Positions 42,134 through 53,049 of a DNA stretch of 64,000 bases are shown here, one piece after another; position 1 is the first letter of the stretch; the number at the start of each line of letters is the position of its first letter. This DNA is from Microbacterium helvum. GTDB lineage: Bacteria; Actinomycetota; Actinomycetes; Actinomycetales; Microbacteriaceae. The DNA lies in the NCBI RefSeq assembly GCF_014779795.1, contig NZ_JACXZS010000003.1:62001-126000 (forward strand), written 5' to 3'. The position numbers and the translations under genes were made by a program. The notes under the pieces are model-generated. The model was not told the origin of the DNA. It ran no database searches and saw only the letters and a list, made by a program, of their open reading frames with translations.

Positions 42134-42829
42134 GTGACCCGCACCGACCGGCTCTACGCGCTCGTGGAAGAGCTGCGTGCCGCGGCACCCGCTCGACGCA
42201 GCGCGAGCTGGCTCGCGGGCCGGTTCGAGGTGAGCGTCCGCACGATCGAACGCGACATCAGCGCACTGCAGGCCTCGGGGGTGCCGATCTGGGCGGACGC
42301 CGGTCGCACCGGCGGCTACACGATCGACGCCCGCCACAGCCTGCCACCGCTCGGTCTGACCGTCGACGAGGCGTTCGCGGTCATGGTCGGGCTGGGGCAG
42401 CTGGCGACGAGCCCGTTCCAGGATGCCGCCCGCAGCGCAGCCCGGAAGGTCCGGGCCGTGATGCCCGACGAGGATGTGCGTCGCATCACCGCCCTCACCG
42501 ATCGCGTCCATCTGCTCGAGGACGACGACCGCGCGGGTGCGCCGCGGCTGCTCGCGGACGCGCTGCGCAGCAGGAGCGTGCTGCGGATCCGCTACGCCGA
42601 CGCGGGCGGCGCCGAGACCGCTCGTGAGATCGAGCCGCTGGGCTACATCGGCAAGGGGCTGGACTGGTACCTCGTCGCCTGGTGCCGCTTGCGCGGCGGC
42701 GTGCGCGCCTTCCGCGGCGACCGCGTCCTCGCCGTCGAGCCTACGGGGGAGCGACCGCCCGCGCGCGCCATCCGCGCGGAGGACCTCGAGATCCCGTACG
42801 GGCGCCTGCGTCCCCTCAGCGCGGAGTGA
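42134..42829 (+). CDS. YafY-type HTH/WYL transcriptional regulator
   Basis: A 231-residue regulator: an HTH_11 winged helix at residues 3-60 (LAGRFEVSVRTIERDISALQASGVPI) and a WYL domain around residues 140-220 (GLDWYLVAWCRLRGGVRAFRGDRV), which binds nucleotides or other negatively charged ligands. The GTG start has GAGGAG ten bases upstream. It is followed by a VOC protein gene on the same strand about 90 bases on, a common pairing for this regulator type. Confidence 0.87.
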   Translation: MTRTDRLYALVEELRAAAPARRSASWLAGRFEVSVRTIERDISALQASGVPIWADAGRTGGYTIDARHSLPPLGLTVDEAFAVMVGLGQLATSPFQDAARSAARKVRAVMPDEDVRRITALTDRVHLLEDDDRAGAPRLLADALRSRSVLRIRYADAGGAETAREIEPLGYIGKGLDWYLVAWCRLRGGVRAFRGDRVLAVEPTGERPPARAIRAEDLEIPYGRLRPLSAE

Positions 42830-42917
42830 CTCCGCACGGATCGGCGAAACACCGACATGACGGTGTCGCGAGCGCCATCCACTCTGGAAGCCGCAACCGA
42901 TCCCAGAGAGGGCACCC

Positions 42918-43283
42918 ATGCAGCTCGCATCCATCCGCATCATCACGCGCGACGTCGCACGACTCGCCGCGTTCTACGAGGGCGTCACCGGAGCCACCGC
43001 GACGTGGCCGGCACCTGTGTTCGCCGAGATCCGCACCGCGCGGGCGACGCTCGCCATCGGCGACATCACCACGATGGGCATGATCGCCGCGGACCTCGCC
43101 CACGGCCGGTCCTCAGGCGTCATCATCGAGTTCGAGGTCGACGACGTGGACGCGCAGTTCGGGCGGCTGCGCCTGGAGCCCGAGGCGATCGTGCTCGCCC
43201 CGACGACGATGCCGTGGGGCAACCGCTCCGCCGTCGTGCGCGATCCGGACGGCAATCTCGTCAACCTCTTCGCGCGACCCTGA
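42918..43283 (+). CDS. VOC superfamily (glyoxalase-like) protein
   Basis: A 121-residue protein with the two beta-alpha-beta-beta-beta halves of the VOC fold: SIRIITRDVARLAAFYEGVTG at the start and SAVVRDPDGNLVNLFAR at the end, with the last Glu/Asn metal position replaced by Asn. Functions in the family range from lactoylglutathione lyase to antibiotic binding. GAGAGGG precedes the ATG. It converges on kdpE across strong inverted repeats. Confidence 0.82.
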   Translation: MQLASIRIITRDVARLAAFYEGVTGATATWPAPVFAEIRTARATLAIGDITTMGMIAADLAHGRSSGVIIEFEVDDVDAQFGRLRLEPEAIVLAPTTMPWGNRSAVVRDPDGNLVNLFARP

Positions 43284-43318
43284 CGAAGGCTGCGGCATCC
43301 ATCCCCCACTCCGGCGCT

Positions 43319-43426
43319 TCGCCGAACCAGGGGATCTGATCGCCGAGCCAGGGGGTCCGACGCGACACAGAGGACGCCGCCCTCGGTCTCGCCGCGAATC
43401 CCCTGTCTCGGCGAAGCAGGGGATTC
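43319..43426. terminator. Nested inverted repeats between convergent genes
   Basis: TTCGCCGAACCAGGGGAT (43319-43336) pairs with 43398-43415 with two mismatches, and GAATCCCCTG (43396-43405) pairs with CAGGGGATTC (43417-43426). A third copy CGCCGAGCCAGGGGG is at 43341. The two pairings exclude each other. Likely bidirectional terminator. Confidence 0.6.
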
Positions 43427-43459
43427 CGGCGGCCGCGCGCGAGGGCGCGCGACGAGATC

Positions 43460-44137
43460 TCAGCCCTCGACGACCAGGCGATAGCCCATGCCGGACTCGG
43501 TCAGCAGATGCACGGGATGCCCGGGATCGGCCTCGAGCTTCTTGCGCAGCTGCGACATGTACAGGCGCAGATAGCCGGTGTCGGCGACCTGCTCGGTGCC
43601 CCAGATGTCTTTCAGCAGCGCCTGCCGGGTGACGAGCGAACCCGGGTTGCGGGCAAGGAACTCCAGGATCCGCCACTCGGTGGGCGTCAGATGCACGCGC
43701 TCGCCGCCGCGTGTGACGGTCTTGGTCGACAGGTCGATGACGACGTCGCCGAAGCTCACGACGGGAGCGGTGGATGCCGCGCCCGCCCGCCGCGAGAGCG
43801 CCCGCAGCCGCGCGAGCAGCTCGTCGATCTGGAACGGCTTGCTGACGTAGTCGTCGGCTCCGGCATCCAGCGCCTCGACCTTGTCGGCCGAGCCGGTGCG
43901 GCCGGAGACGACGATGATCGGCGCCCCGCTCCAGCCGCGCAGCGCCTCGATCACTTGGATGCCGTCGAGCCGCGGCATCCCGAGGTCGACCATGACGATG
44001 TCGGGGTTCTCTTTCGCGGCGAGGGCGACCGCCGCCACGCCGTCAGGTGCGGCGATCACCTCGTAGCCGTGGGCGGCGAGGGTGATGCGCAGGGCGCGGA
44101 CGAGCTGCGGGTCGTCGTCGGCGATGAGGACCTTCAC
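43460..44137 (-). CDS. kdpE: KdpE response regulator
   Basis: A 225-residue OmpR-class regulator. The receiver has DDD near residues 7-9, the phospho-acceptor Asp51 in VMVDLGMP and the Lys in DYVSKPF; the C-terminal winged helix holds LTPTEWRILEFLARNPGSLVTR and TGYLRLYMSQLRKKLEADP. It is phosphorylated by KdpD at low potassium and would activate the kdp operon. Its ATG overlaps the kdpD stop by four bases. Candidate binding repeats lie at 50529-50561. Confidence 0.93.
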   Translation of the reverse strand: MKVLIADDDPQLVRALRITLAAHGYEVIAAPDGVAAVALAAKENPDIVMVDLGMPRLDGIQVIEALRGWSGAPIIVVSGRTGSADKVEALDAGADDYVSKPFQIDELLARLRALSRRAGAASTAPVVSFGDVVIDLSTKTVTRGGERVHLTPTEWRILEFLARNPGSLVTRQALLKDIWGTEQVADTGYLRLYMSQLRKKLEADPGHPVHLLTESGMGYRLVVEG

Positions 44138-46659
44138 AGAGCGGCTCCGCTCGGGCGGGCGCTCTCCGCCACGGGCAGTGCGACGACCATGGTGAGTCCT
44201 CCTCCAGGCGTGTCCTCGGGGGTGAGCGTACCGCCCATGCCCTCGGTGAACCCCTTCGACAGGGCCAGCCCGAGTCCGAGCCCGGCCGTGTTGTCGGTGT
44301 CGCCGAGACGCTGGAAGGGCGTGAACATGTCGTCGCGGCGCTCAGGGGCGACCCCGGCGCCGTGGTCGACGATGCGGATCTCGGCGACGCGGCCCAGGTG
44401 ACTCGTCGACACGCGCACGCGGGCCCCGGGCGGCGAGTGCCGTGCCGCGTTGGCCATGACGTTGACGAGCACGCGCTGCAGCAGCACCGGATCGGCGCGC
44501 ACAGCCGGCATCTCGGGGTCGAGTGCGAGCTCGAACCGGTCTGGTCCGCCGCCCAGCTCGTCGAGCGCCGAGAGCACGATGCCGGCGCCGTCGACGTCGG
44601 CGAGCGACACCGCCAGCACTCCCGCCTCGACACGGCTGACGTCGAGCAGATCGGTCACGAGCGCCGACAGCGTCGCGAGCGACTCGTCGGCGGTGGCGAC
44701 CAGCTCGGCGCGGTCCTCCGGCGACAGGTGCGGACCGGCGGCGCGCAGGCCGCCGACGGCAGCCACCGCGGCCGCGAGGGGACGGCGCAGATCGTGGCTC
44801 ACCGCCGACAGCAGGGCGCTGCGCACCTGGTCGGTCTCGGCGAGCATGCCCGCCGCGCGGGCGGTGGCGGCGAGGTCCGTGTGCTCGAGGGCCGCGGCCA
44901 GCTGCGCCGCGACGGCGTCGACGAGGCGCCGCTCGGAGGCGTCCAGGGGGTGCCCGTGCAGCTCGAGGGTGGCCCGCGGGCTGCCGTCGATCGTGCGGCC
45001 GATCGCGACGGTCTCGTGCCGGCCGTCCCGCACCGGCTCGCCGTCGGTGGCGATGACGCCCCCGTCCGGGGCGATGAGGCGGACGCCCGCGAGGCCGAGC
45101 GACTCGCGGGTGCGGCTGACCATCGCGGGAACGGCGGATTCGCCGCGTAGCACGCTGCCGGCGACGTTCGCCAGCAGCTCGGCCTCGGCCTCGGACCGGC
45201 GTGCGGCGCGGGCGGCGCGGGCCGCGCGGTCGACCACGAAGCTCACCAGCACCGCGATCAGCACGTACAGGATGAGGGCCCACACGTTGCGAGGATCGGC
45301 GACCGACACCGTGTAGTACGGCGCGACGAAGAAGTAGTTGAGCGTGAAGGCCGACATGACCGCGGCGAACACGGCGGGCCAGATGCCGCCGACGAGCGAG
45401 ACGAGCACCACCAGCAGCTGGTAGGCCAGCACATCGCTCGTGATGGTCTCTTCGCTGCGCAGCGACACGAGCATCAGCGTCAGCAGCGGACCGCCGACGA
45501 GGGCCAGTACGAACCCCAGCACGCGCCGCTTGACGCTCAGCGCACCGCCGCTCAGGCGGGGGAGCGTGAAGCGGTCGCCGGCCTCGGCGTGGGTGACGAT
45601 GTGCACGTCGATGTCGCCGGACTCGCGCACCACGGTCGAGCCGATGCCGGGGCCGGTGAGCGCCGTGGCGAGGCGGCCCCGCCGGCTCACGCCGATCACG
45701 AGCTGGGTGGCATCCACCGACCGCGCGAACTCGACCAGCGATCGCGGCACGTCGTCGCCCACCACCTGGTGGTAGCTGCCGCCGAGCGACTCGACGAGCG
45801 CCCGCTGCGCGGTGAGCGCGGCGGGGTCGCCCGAGCGCAGCCCGTCCTGGCTCGACACGTGCACGGCCATCAGCTCGCCGCCGGCAGAGCGGGCGGCGAT
45901 GCGGGCGCCCCGCCGCAGCAGCGTCTCGCCCTCGCCGCCACCGGTGAGCGCCACCACCACGCGCTCCCGCGCCTGCCACGTGCCCTCGATCCCGTGCTCG
46001 GCACGGTACGTCTTCAGCGCGCTGTCGACCTCGTCGGCCACCCACAGCAGCGCGAGTTCGCGGAGCGCCGTGAGGTTGCCCAGGCGGAAGTAGTTCGACA
46101 GCGCCGCATCGATGCGCTCCGCCGGGTAGACGAGCCCCGCCGACAGCCGGTCGCGCAGCGACGGCGGCGACAGGTCCACGACCTCGACCTGGTCGGCGCC
46201 TCGGACGACGGCATCCGGAACCGTCTCGCGCTGCGCGACGCCCGTGATCTGCTCGACCACGCCCCCCAGGGATTCGAGGTGCTGCACGTTGACCGTCGTG
46301 ATGACGTCGATGCCGGCGTCGAGCAGGTCGTCGACGTCGCGCCAGCGCTTCGCGTGACGCAGCCCGGGAGCGTTGGTGTGCGCGAGTTCGTCGACGAGGG
46401 CGATCTCGGGATGCCGTTCCAGCACGCCTTCGACGTCCATCTCGGTCAGCTCCACCCCGCGGTGGACGACCGTCGTGCGCGGGACGACCGGCAGGCCGTC
46501 CAGCAGCGCGGCGGTCGCGGAGCGGCCATGCGTCTCGACCACCGCGATCACGACGTCGCGGCCGTCTTCGGCGAGACGGCGACCCTCTTCGAGCATCTCG
46601 TACGTCTTGCCGACGCCCGGCGCGGCGCCCAGCAGCACCCGCAGCCTGCCGCGCTTCAT
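44134..46659 (-). CDS. kdpD: KdpD sensor histidine kinase
   Basis: An 841-residue sensor kinase. The cytoplasmic KdpD domain opens with Walker A GAAPGVGKT (residues 11-19); a universal-stress-like domain follows; four hydrophobic helices lie near residues 385-480; then a GAF-like region, the phospho-acceptor His622 in SHDLRRPLAA, and an ATPase domain with GLGLGLALSKGF. It senses low potassium or turgor and drives KdpE. It is complete, whereas kdpB in the same operon is not. ATG start at 46659; 112 bases with a hairpin separate it from kdpC. Confidence 0.93.
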   Translation of the reverse strand: MKRGRLRVLLGAAPGVGKTYEMLEEGRRLAEDGRDVVIAVVETHGRSATAALLDGLPVVPRTTVVHRGVELTEMDVEGVLERHPEIALVDELAHTNAPGLRHAKRWRDVDDLLDAGIDVITTVNVQHLESLGGVVEQITGVAQRETVPDAVVRGADQVEVVDLSPPSLRDRLSAGLVYPAERIDAALSNYFRLGNLTALRELALLWVADEVDSALKTYRAEHGIEGTWQARERVVVALTGGGEGETLLRRGARIAARSAGGELMAVHVSSQDGLRSGDPAALTAQRALVESLGGSYHQVVGDDVPRSLVEFARSVDATQLVIGVSRRGRLATALTGPGIGSTVVRESGDIDVHIVTHAEAGDRFTLPRLSGGALSVKRRVLGFVLALVGGPLLTLMLVSLRSEETITSDVLAYQLLVVLVSLVGGIWPAVFAAVMSAFTLNYFFVAPYYTVSVADPRNVWALILYVLIAVLVSFVVDRAARAARAARRSEAEAELLANVAGSVLRGESAVPAMVSRTRESLGLAGVRLIAPDGGVIATDGEPVRDGRHETVAIGRTIDGSPRATLELHGHPLDASERRLVDAVAAQLAAALEHTDLAATARAAGMLAETDQVRSALLSAVSHDLRRPLAAAVAAVGGLRAAGPHLSPEDRAELVATADESLATLSALVTDLLDVSRVEAGVLAVSLADVDGAGIVLSALDELGGGPDRFELALDPEMPAVRADPVLLQRVLVNVMANAARHSPPGARVRVSTSHLGRVAEIRIVDHGAGVAPERRDDMFTPFQRLGDTDNTAGLGLGLALSKGFTEGMGGTLTPEDTPGGGLTMVVALPVAESARPSGAAL

Positions 46660-46680
46660 GTGGTCACCTTAGTTCCTCGT

Positions 46681-46728
46681 TCCCCTGTCGCATCCGGGTC
46701 CCCGGTGCGGACCATCTGTGACAGGGGA
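46681..46728. terminator. Hairpin between kdpC and kdpD
   Basis: TCCCCTGTC and GACAGGGGA pair across a 30-base loop that itself contains CCGGGTCCCCGG. It lies 43 bases past the kdpC stop and may separate the structural genes from the sensor genes. Confidence 0.5.
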
Positions 46729-46771
46729 GCAGTGCGCGTTGAGAAGGGGGATGCCGCGGCCCGGGCCCGCA

Positions 46772-47398
46772 TCATCGACCCAGCGCGTCCAGCGCGAGGT
46801 TGAGCTCGAGGACGTTCACGTGCGGGTCGCCGAGATACCCGAGGTCCCGCTGCTGGATGTGCGCCTCGACCACCTCGCGGACGGCCGCCTCGTCGAGCCC
46901 GCGGGCCGCCGCCACCCGCGGCAGCTGCAGCAGCGCGTAGGCGGGACTGATGTCGGGGTCGAGGCCCGACCCGGAGGTCGTGACGGCGTCGGCGGGGACC
47001 TGCGACGGGTCGACGCCCTCGCGCTCGGCGATCGCGGTGCGGCGCTCGTGGATCGCCGAGACCAGGTCGGGGTTCTCGGGGCCGAGGTTGGAGCCGCTGG
47101 ACGCGCCGGCGTCGTACCCGGTGCTCCCGTCGGCGGTGGCCGCCGACGGGCGGGGCTGGAAGTACTGCGGCAGGGCGTCGCCGTCGGCGTCGAGGAAGGT
47201 CTGGCCGACGAGGGCGGAGCCGACGGTGTCGCCCGACCCGTTCTGCACCGGCGAGCCATCGGCCTGCCACGGCAGGGCGAGCTGCCCGATGCCGGTGACG
47301 AGCAGCGTGTAGCCGACGCCCAGCACGAGGGTGAAGACGAGCATCGCGCGCAGGGCGACGCCGGTGGTGCGGACGGTGGTCCGGGTGGTCATGGACAC
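46772..47398 (-). CDS. kdpC: KdpC subunit of the potassium-transporting ATPase
   Basis: A 208-residue single-pass membrane subunit. A hydrophobic helix at about residues 14-36 (LVFTLVLGVGYTLLVTGIGQ) precedes the extracellular domain with ADGSPV, GSALVGQTF, FQPRPSA and the C-terminal DPHVNVLELNLALDAL. KdpC supports potassium binding and complex assembly. Start at GTG 47398 behind GGGAGA; ATG 47392 is an alternative. It lies 19 bases after kdpB. Confidence 0.92.
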   Translation of the reverse strand: MSMTTRTTVRTTGVALRAMLVFTLVLGVGYTLLVTGIGQLALPWQADGSPVQNGSGDTVGSALVGQTFLDADGDALPQYFQPRPSAATADGSTGYDAGASSGSNLGPENPDLVSAIHERRTAIAEREGVDPSQVPADAVTTSGSGLDPDISPAYALLQLPRVAAARGLDEAAVREVVEAHIQQRDLGYLGDPHVNVLELNLALDALGR

Positions 47399-47417
47399 GA
47401 TGTCTCCCGTCGGAGGG

Positions 47418-48505
47418 TCAGAAGCCGGGGATGAGGCTCACGACGAGGTCGATGAGGTTGATGCCGAGGAAGGGGGCGATCACGCCGCCGAGCCCGTAGA
47501 CGAGCAGGTTGCGGCTGAGGATCTGCGAGGCGCTCGCTGCGCGGTAGGCGACGCCGCGCAGCGCCAGCGGGATGAGCACGACGATGATGATCGCGTTGAA
47601 GATGATCGCGCTCGTGACCGCGGATGCCGGCGAGCTGAGCTGCATGACGTTCAGCGCCGCGAGGCCCGGGAACACGCCCATGAACATCGCGGGGATGATC
47701 GCGAAGTACTTGGCGATGTCGTTCGCGAGCGAGAACGTCGTGAGCGCGCCCCGCGTGATGAGCAGCTGCTTGCCGATGCGGACGATGTCGATGAGCTTGG
47801 TCGGGTCGCTGTCGAGGTCGACCATGTTGCCGGCCTCTTTCGCGGCCGACGTGCCGGTGTTCATCGCCACGCCGACGTCGGCCTGGGCGAGCGCGGGCGC
47901 GTCGTTCGTGCCGTCGCCGGTCATCGCCACGAGGCGGCCTCCCGCCTGCTCCTTCTTGATGAGGGAGAGCTTGTCTTCGGGCGTCGCCTCGGCGAGGTAG
48001 TCGTCGACACCGGCCTCTTTCGCGATCGCGGCCGCGGTGAGCGGGTTGTCGCCGGTGATCATCACGGTGCGGATGCCCATCGCCCGAAGCTCGTCGAACC
48101 GCTCGCGCAGGCCGTCCTTCACGATGTCCTTGAGGTGCACGACGCCCAGCACGACCCCGCGGCCTTCGGCTACCGACTCGGCGAGGTTCGCGAACAGCAC
48201 GGTCAACCCAGCCAGACCGCGATGCCCCACGTGAAGCCGAACGGCACGGTGGTGCCGCCGGATTGCTCGGCGCCGCCGAGGAACGGCTCGGCGATCGCGA
48301 TGACGGTGGTGAGGGCGGCGCCGACCCACACCAGGAACATGACCGGGTTGCGCCAGAGGGCCGCGGGATTCAGCTTGCGCAGCGCTCCGGGGAGCGCCGC
48401 CCACAGCTGCGCGGCGCTGAACGCGCGCGACGACGGCTTCGGAGGCGTGACCTCGACCGAGCCCGAGACAGGTGTGCCGGCCGGAGTGAGAGTGGACATG
48501 GACAT
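47418..48505 (-). pseudogene. kdpB: kdpB, internally deleted and frameshifted
   Basis: KdpB is the P-type ATPase subunit, normally about 680-710 residues. Here only some 360 codons remain. The N-terminal piece (from ATG 48505) covers [23 protein letters not shown] and the first helices, then runs into TGA at 48203-48205; the frame resumes one base off with [17 protein letters not shown], consistent with one missing T in a CTGTGG-like codon pair. Directly after EGRG the sequence jumps to [16 protein letters not shown] (about 48155-48165). The actuator domain (TGES), helices 3-4, the DKTGT phosphorylation site and the nucleotide domain are gone. The rest ([11 protein letters not shown] to the C-terminus) is intact. 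A GGCCGCGG microhomology at the junction could explain the deletion; misassembly is the alternative. Confidence 0.88.
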
Positions 48506-48507
48506 GT

Positions 48508-50190
48508 TCAGACGAGACCTTCCGCCAGGGGACCCAGCGTGAGCACGGGGAAGTAGGTGAGTGCGGTGATGATCACCGAGACGACGGCGAGCAGGCCGAC
48601 GAACTGCGGACGGTGCGTCGGGAGCGTCCCGGCGTTGGAGGGCGTGGACTCCTGAGCGGCCAGCGAGCCGGCGAGAGCGAGCGCCAGCACGATCGGGATG
48701 AAGCGCCCGAGCAGCATCGCGACGCCGAGTGCCGTGTTCAGCCAGGGCGTGTTCGCGGCGAGTCCCGCGAACGCCGAGCCGTTGTTGTTCGCCGCCGACG
48801 TGAAGGCGTAGAGCACCTCGCTCAGGCCGTGGACGCCCGGGTTCCAGATCGACGTCGCCTCGACATCGGCGCGGATCGCGGGGATGCCGAAGCTCAGCGC
48901 CGTGCCTGCCAGCACCAGGGTGGGCGTCACGAGGATGTACAGGCTGGCGAGCTTGATCTGCGTCGGCCCGATCTTCTTGCCGAGGTATTCGGGTGTGCGA
49001 CCGACGAGGAGCCCGCCGACGAACACCGCGATGACCGCGAGCACGAGCATGCCGTACAGGCCCGAGCCGACGCCGCCGGGGGCGATCTCGCCGAGCATCA
49101 TGTTGATCATCGGGATCATGCCGCCGAGAGGCGTGTACGAGTCGTGCATCGAGTTGACCGCGCCGGTGCTCGTGAGAGTGGTCGCGCCGGCGAAGAGCGT
49201 CGAGCCCCAGATGCCGTACCGCACCTCCTTGCCCTCCATGGCGGAGCCCGCCAGCTGCGGGGCGGTGCCGAGGCCCAGAGACTCGAGCCACGTCACGGCC
49301 GCGATCGAGACGATCGCGATCGACCCCATGACGGCGAGGATCGCGTAGCCCTGGCGGTCGTAGCCGACCATGCGGCCGAAGGCGCGAGGAAGCGCTACCG
49401 GGATCGCGAGGATCAGCAGGATCTCCAGCACGTTCGACCACGGCGTGGGGTTCTCGAACGGGTGGGCCGAGTTGGCGTTGAAGAAGCCGCCGCCGTTGGT
49501 GCCGAGGAGCTTGATCGCCTCTTGGCTCGCGACCGGGCCGCCGGGGATCGACTGCGTGCCGCCGGAGACCGTCGTCACGTCGGTGAAGCCGGCGAAGTTC
49601 TGCACGACACCCGCGGCGACGAGCGCGATCGCCGCGACCAGCGCCAGCGGCAGCAGCAGCCGGATCACCGCGCGGGCGAGGTCGACCCAGAAGTTGCCGA
49701 TCGTCGAGGCGCCGCGCCGGGCGAATCCGCGCACGAGGGCGACGGCGACGGCGATGCCGACGGCCGCCGAGACGAAGTTCTGCACCGCGAGGCCCGCGAG
49801 CTGCACCGTGTGCCCCATCGTGAGTTCGGGGGAGTAGGACTGCCAGTTCGTGTTGGCGACGAACGAGGCCGCCGTGTTGAACGCCAGCCCCTCGGGCACC
49901 GCCGGAAGGCCCAGCGAGTAGGGCAGCACCGCCTGGAAGCGCTGCAGCGCGTACACGAACAGCACACCCACGAGTGAGAACGCGAGCACGCCGCGGGCGT
50001 ACGCCTGCCAGGTCTGCTGCGAGCGGGGGTCGACGCCGACGAGCCGGTACAGGCCGCGCTCGACGCGCCAGTCCTTCTCAGAGGTGAACACACGGGCGAT
50101 CCAGTCGCCGAGGGGCCGATACAGCAGCGCGAGGATCAGCAGGACGGTGGCGATCTGAAGGATGCCGGTGGTGATGGTTGCGGCATCCAT
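48508..50190 (-). CDS. kdpA: KdpA potassium-binding subunit
   Basis: A 560-residue integral membrane protein with about ten helices, complete in length. The potassium-channel-like selectivity loops are visible: [47 protein letters not shown] and [15 protein letters not shown]. It carries potassium into the pump. The ATG at 50190 overlaps the kdpF stop (TGATG). kdpB follows two bases after its stop. Confidence 0.95.
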   Translation of the reverse strand: MDAATITTGILQIATVLLILALLYRPLGDWIARVFTSEKDWRVERGLYRLVGVDPRSQQTWQAYARGVLAFSLVGVLFVYALQRFQAVLPYSLGLPAVPEGLAFNTAASFVANTNWQSYSPELTMGHTVQLAGLAVQNFVSAAVGIAVAVALVRGFARRGASTIGNFWVDLARAVIRLLLPLALVAAIALVAAGVVQNFAGFTDVTTVSGGTQSIPGGPVASQEAIKLLGTNGGGFFNANSAHPFENPTPWSNVLEILLILAIPVALPRAFGRMVGYDRQGYAILAVMGSIAIVSIAAVTWLESLGLGTAPQLAGSAMEGKEVRYGIWGSTLFAGATTLTSTGAVNSMHDSYTPLGGMIPMINMMLGEIAPGGVGSGLYGMLVLAVIAVFVGGLLVGRTPEYLGKKIGPTQIKLASLYILVTPTLVLAGTALSFGIPAIRADVEATSIWNPGVHGLSEVLYAFTSAANNNGSAFAGLAANTPWLNTALGVAMLLGRFIPIVLALALAGSLAAQESTPSNAGTLPTHRPQFVGLLAVVSVIITALTYFPVLTLGPLAEGLV

Positions 50191-50279
50191 CAGAACTTCT
50201 CCGGCTTCACGAGGGCGATCACGAGATAGACGACCGCGGCGAGGCCGAGCGCGGCCGCAAGGAGCGAGAAGGCGATCAT
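50190..50279 (-). CDS. kdpF: KdpF-type small membrane peptide
   Basis: A 29-residue peptide starting [15 protein letters not shown] with one membrane helix and ending VKPEKF, as in KdpF peptides that stabilise the Kdp complex. Its stop overlaps the kdpA start and its ATG overlaps the stop of the preceding small gene, so the order small ORF-kdpF-kdpA is translationally coupled. Confidence 0.88.
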   Translation of the reverse strand: MIAFSLLAAALGLAAVVYLVIALVKPEKF

Positions 50280-50416
50280 CCCCACTCCCCTCCACGCATC
50301 GCTCCGCGCTGCGCGGAGCCTCCGGAGCGTGGGCCCAGCTTCTCCGCCCCCTTCGCGATCAGCCCGACGAGCGCGAACAGCGCGAGCGTCAGGGCGAGGT
50401 AGATGACATCGAGCAC
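50276..50416 (-). CDS. Small membrane protein upstream of kdpF
   Basis: A 46-residue peptide from GTG 50416: one membrane helix ([19 protein letters not shown]) followed by a basic, Gly-rich tail. Similar peptides precede kdpF in many actinobacterial kdp operons. GGGAG lies upstream of the start. The stop overlaps kdpF by four bases. Its role is unknown; a second KdpF-like stabiliser is plausible. Confidence 0.7.
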   Translation of the reverse strand: MLDVIYLALTLALFALVGLIAKGAEKLGPRSGGSAQRGAMRGGEWG

Positions 50417-50528
50417 AGGGACTCCCGGTTGACTTCCGCCCGCGGTGCAGCGGGCGCGGGATCGATGCAACTCCCCGATGGATGCTGTCAGCCCGGTCCT
50501 CACGGAATACGAACGCCCCCGCGCCCAT

Positions 50529-50561
50529 GCTCACGCGACGCTGACGCGACGCTGACGCCGG
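50529..50561. promoter_or_regulatory. Three 11-bp direct repeats upstream of kdp
   Basis: GCTCACGCGAC, GCTGACGCGAC and GCTGACGCCGG follow each other without gap, 113 bases before the first kdp start codon. OmpR-class regulators bind repeats of this spacing, so this is the best KdpE site. Confidence 0.5.
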
Positions 50562-50603
50562 GCGACGGTCAGGGCCGTCTCGGCCGTTGAGTGAGCGATG
50601 CAG

Positions 50604-51002
50604 CTACCGGTCTTCGACCACGACTCCCGGGAGGTCTCCGAACCGTGCGTTGGCATCGCGGCTCACGATCATGCGGCCGGATTCAGCAGCATGAGCAGCG
50701 ATGATCAGGTCGTGCGCCCCCCGGGCGCGACCGAGCCGATGAGTATGCGCCAGCAGGCGGGCGTGCTCCGCAGCGGTGGCCGTGGTGTAGTCGAGCACGT
50801 CCACGGTGTCGACGACCGCATCGACGAACCGTGCCCGCGCCGCCGCCTGCGCTACAGTCGCCGCCAGTTCGATCCCGACGCGGAACTCGGCGACGGTCAC
50901 CGCCGCGACGGCGACTTCATCGTCGTCGAAGGCGGTTCGGTCGATGCTGCCTCGCTCGAACGCGATGAGGACGTTCGTGTCGAGGATCAGCCTTCGTGCC
51001 AC
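50604..51002 (-). CDS. VapC-type PIN-domain toxin
   Basis: A 132-residue PIN nuclease. Acidic active-site residues are Asp8 in LILDTNVLI, Glu in TVAEFRVGIE, and Asp in GAHDLIIAAHA and SRDANARF, so the site is complete. VapC enzymes cut RNA, often tRNA. The GTG start overlaps the antitoxin stop by 16 bases, which couples their translation. Confidence 0.88.
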   Translation of the reverse strand: MARRLILDTNVLIAFERGSIDRTAFDDDEVAVAAVTVAEFRVGIELAATVAQAAARARFVDAVVDTVDVLDYTTATAAEHARLLAHTHRLGRARGAHDLIIAAHAAESGRMIVSRDANARFGDLPGVVVEDR

Positions 51003-51244
51003 GGATCCCGCCAGTCGCCCGTGACTGCATCACGTGCCGCCGCGACGTCGGCCTCGAACGCGTCGTCGAGCGGTGGCAGGGCATCGAGCGCCAGCCGAAG
51101 GTCGCGTCCTGTGCGCCGACGGGCAGGCCCGATCTCGGCGATCGGCCGGTTCCCGCGCGTGATCGTGACCGCCTCGCCCCGCTCGACCGCGTCCAGGAGC
51201 GCCGAGAAGTTGCGGGACGCCTCGGTCGCCGACATGGTGCTCAT
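50987..51244 (-). CDS. Phd/VapB-type antitoxin
   Basis: An 85-residue antitoxin: a Phd/YefM-like DNA-binding half (MSATEASRNFSALLDAVERGEAVTITRGNRPIAEI) and an acidic helical tail that would clamp the toxin. ATG 51244 has TAGAAT six bases upstream; ATG 51235 is an alternative. A palindrome at 51258-51272 just upstream is the likely operator. Confidence 0.88.
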   Translation of the reverse strand: MSTMSATEASRNFSALLDAVERGEAVTITRGNRPIAEIGPARRRTGRDLRLALDALPPLDDAFEADVAAARDAVTGDWRDPWHEG

Positions 51245-51250
51245 GCGACC

Positions 51251-51272
51251 ATTCTATATCTGATTATCAGAT
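51251..51272 (-). promoter_or_regulatory. VapBC promoter and operator
   Basis: The -10 box TAGAAT (51251-51256) is six bases before the ATG. Next to it ATCTGAT and ATCAGAT (51258-51272) form a perfect palindrome with a one-base centre, placed to block RNA polymerase when the antitoxin binds. Confidence 0.7.
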
Positions 51273-51291
51273 TAGGTCGGACGGGTCGCGG

Positions 51292-53036
<1,745 letters not shown>

Positions 53037-53039
53037 TCA

Positions 53040-53045
53040 AGGCTA
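53040..53045 (-). promoter_or_regulatory. -10 box of sufS (leaderless)
   Basis: TAGCCT, six bases before GTG 53033. Confidence 0.6.
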
Positions 53046-53049
53046 CGCG

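Noticed and set aside
40214..42946. A 910-codon open frame on the minus strand
   Set aside because: Antisense to the hydrolase, TerC and WYL regulator genes, which have clear families.
50417..50603. c-di-AMP riboswitch upstream of kdp
   Set aside because: No sequence core of that riboswitch class was recognised; direct repeats suit a KdpE site better.
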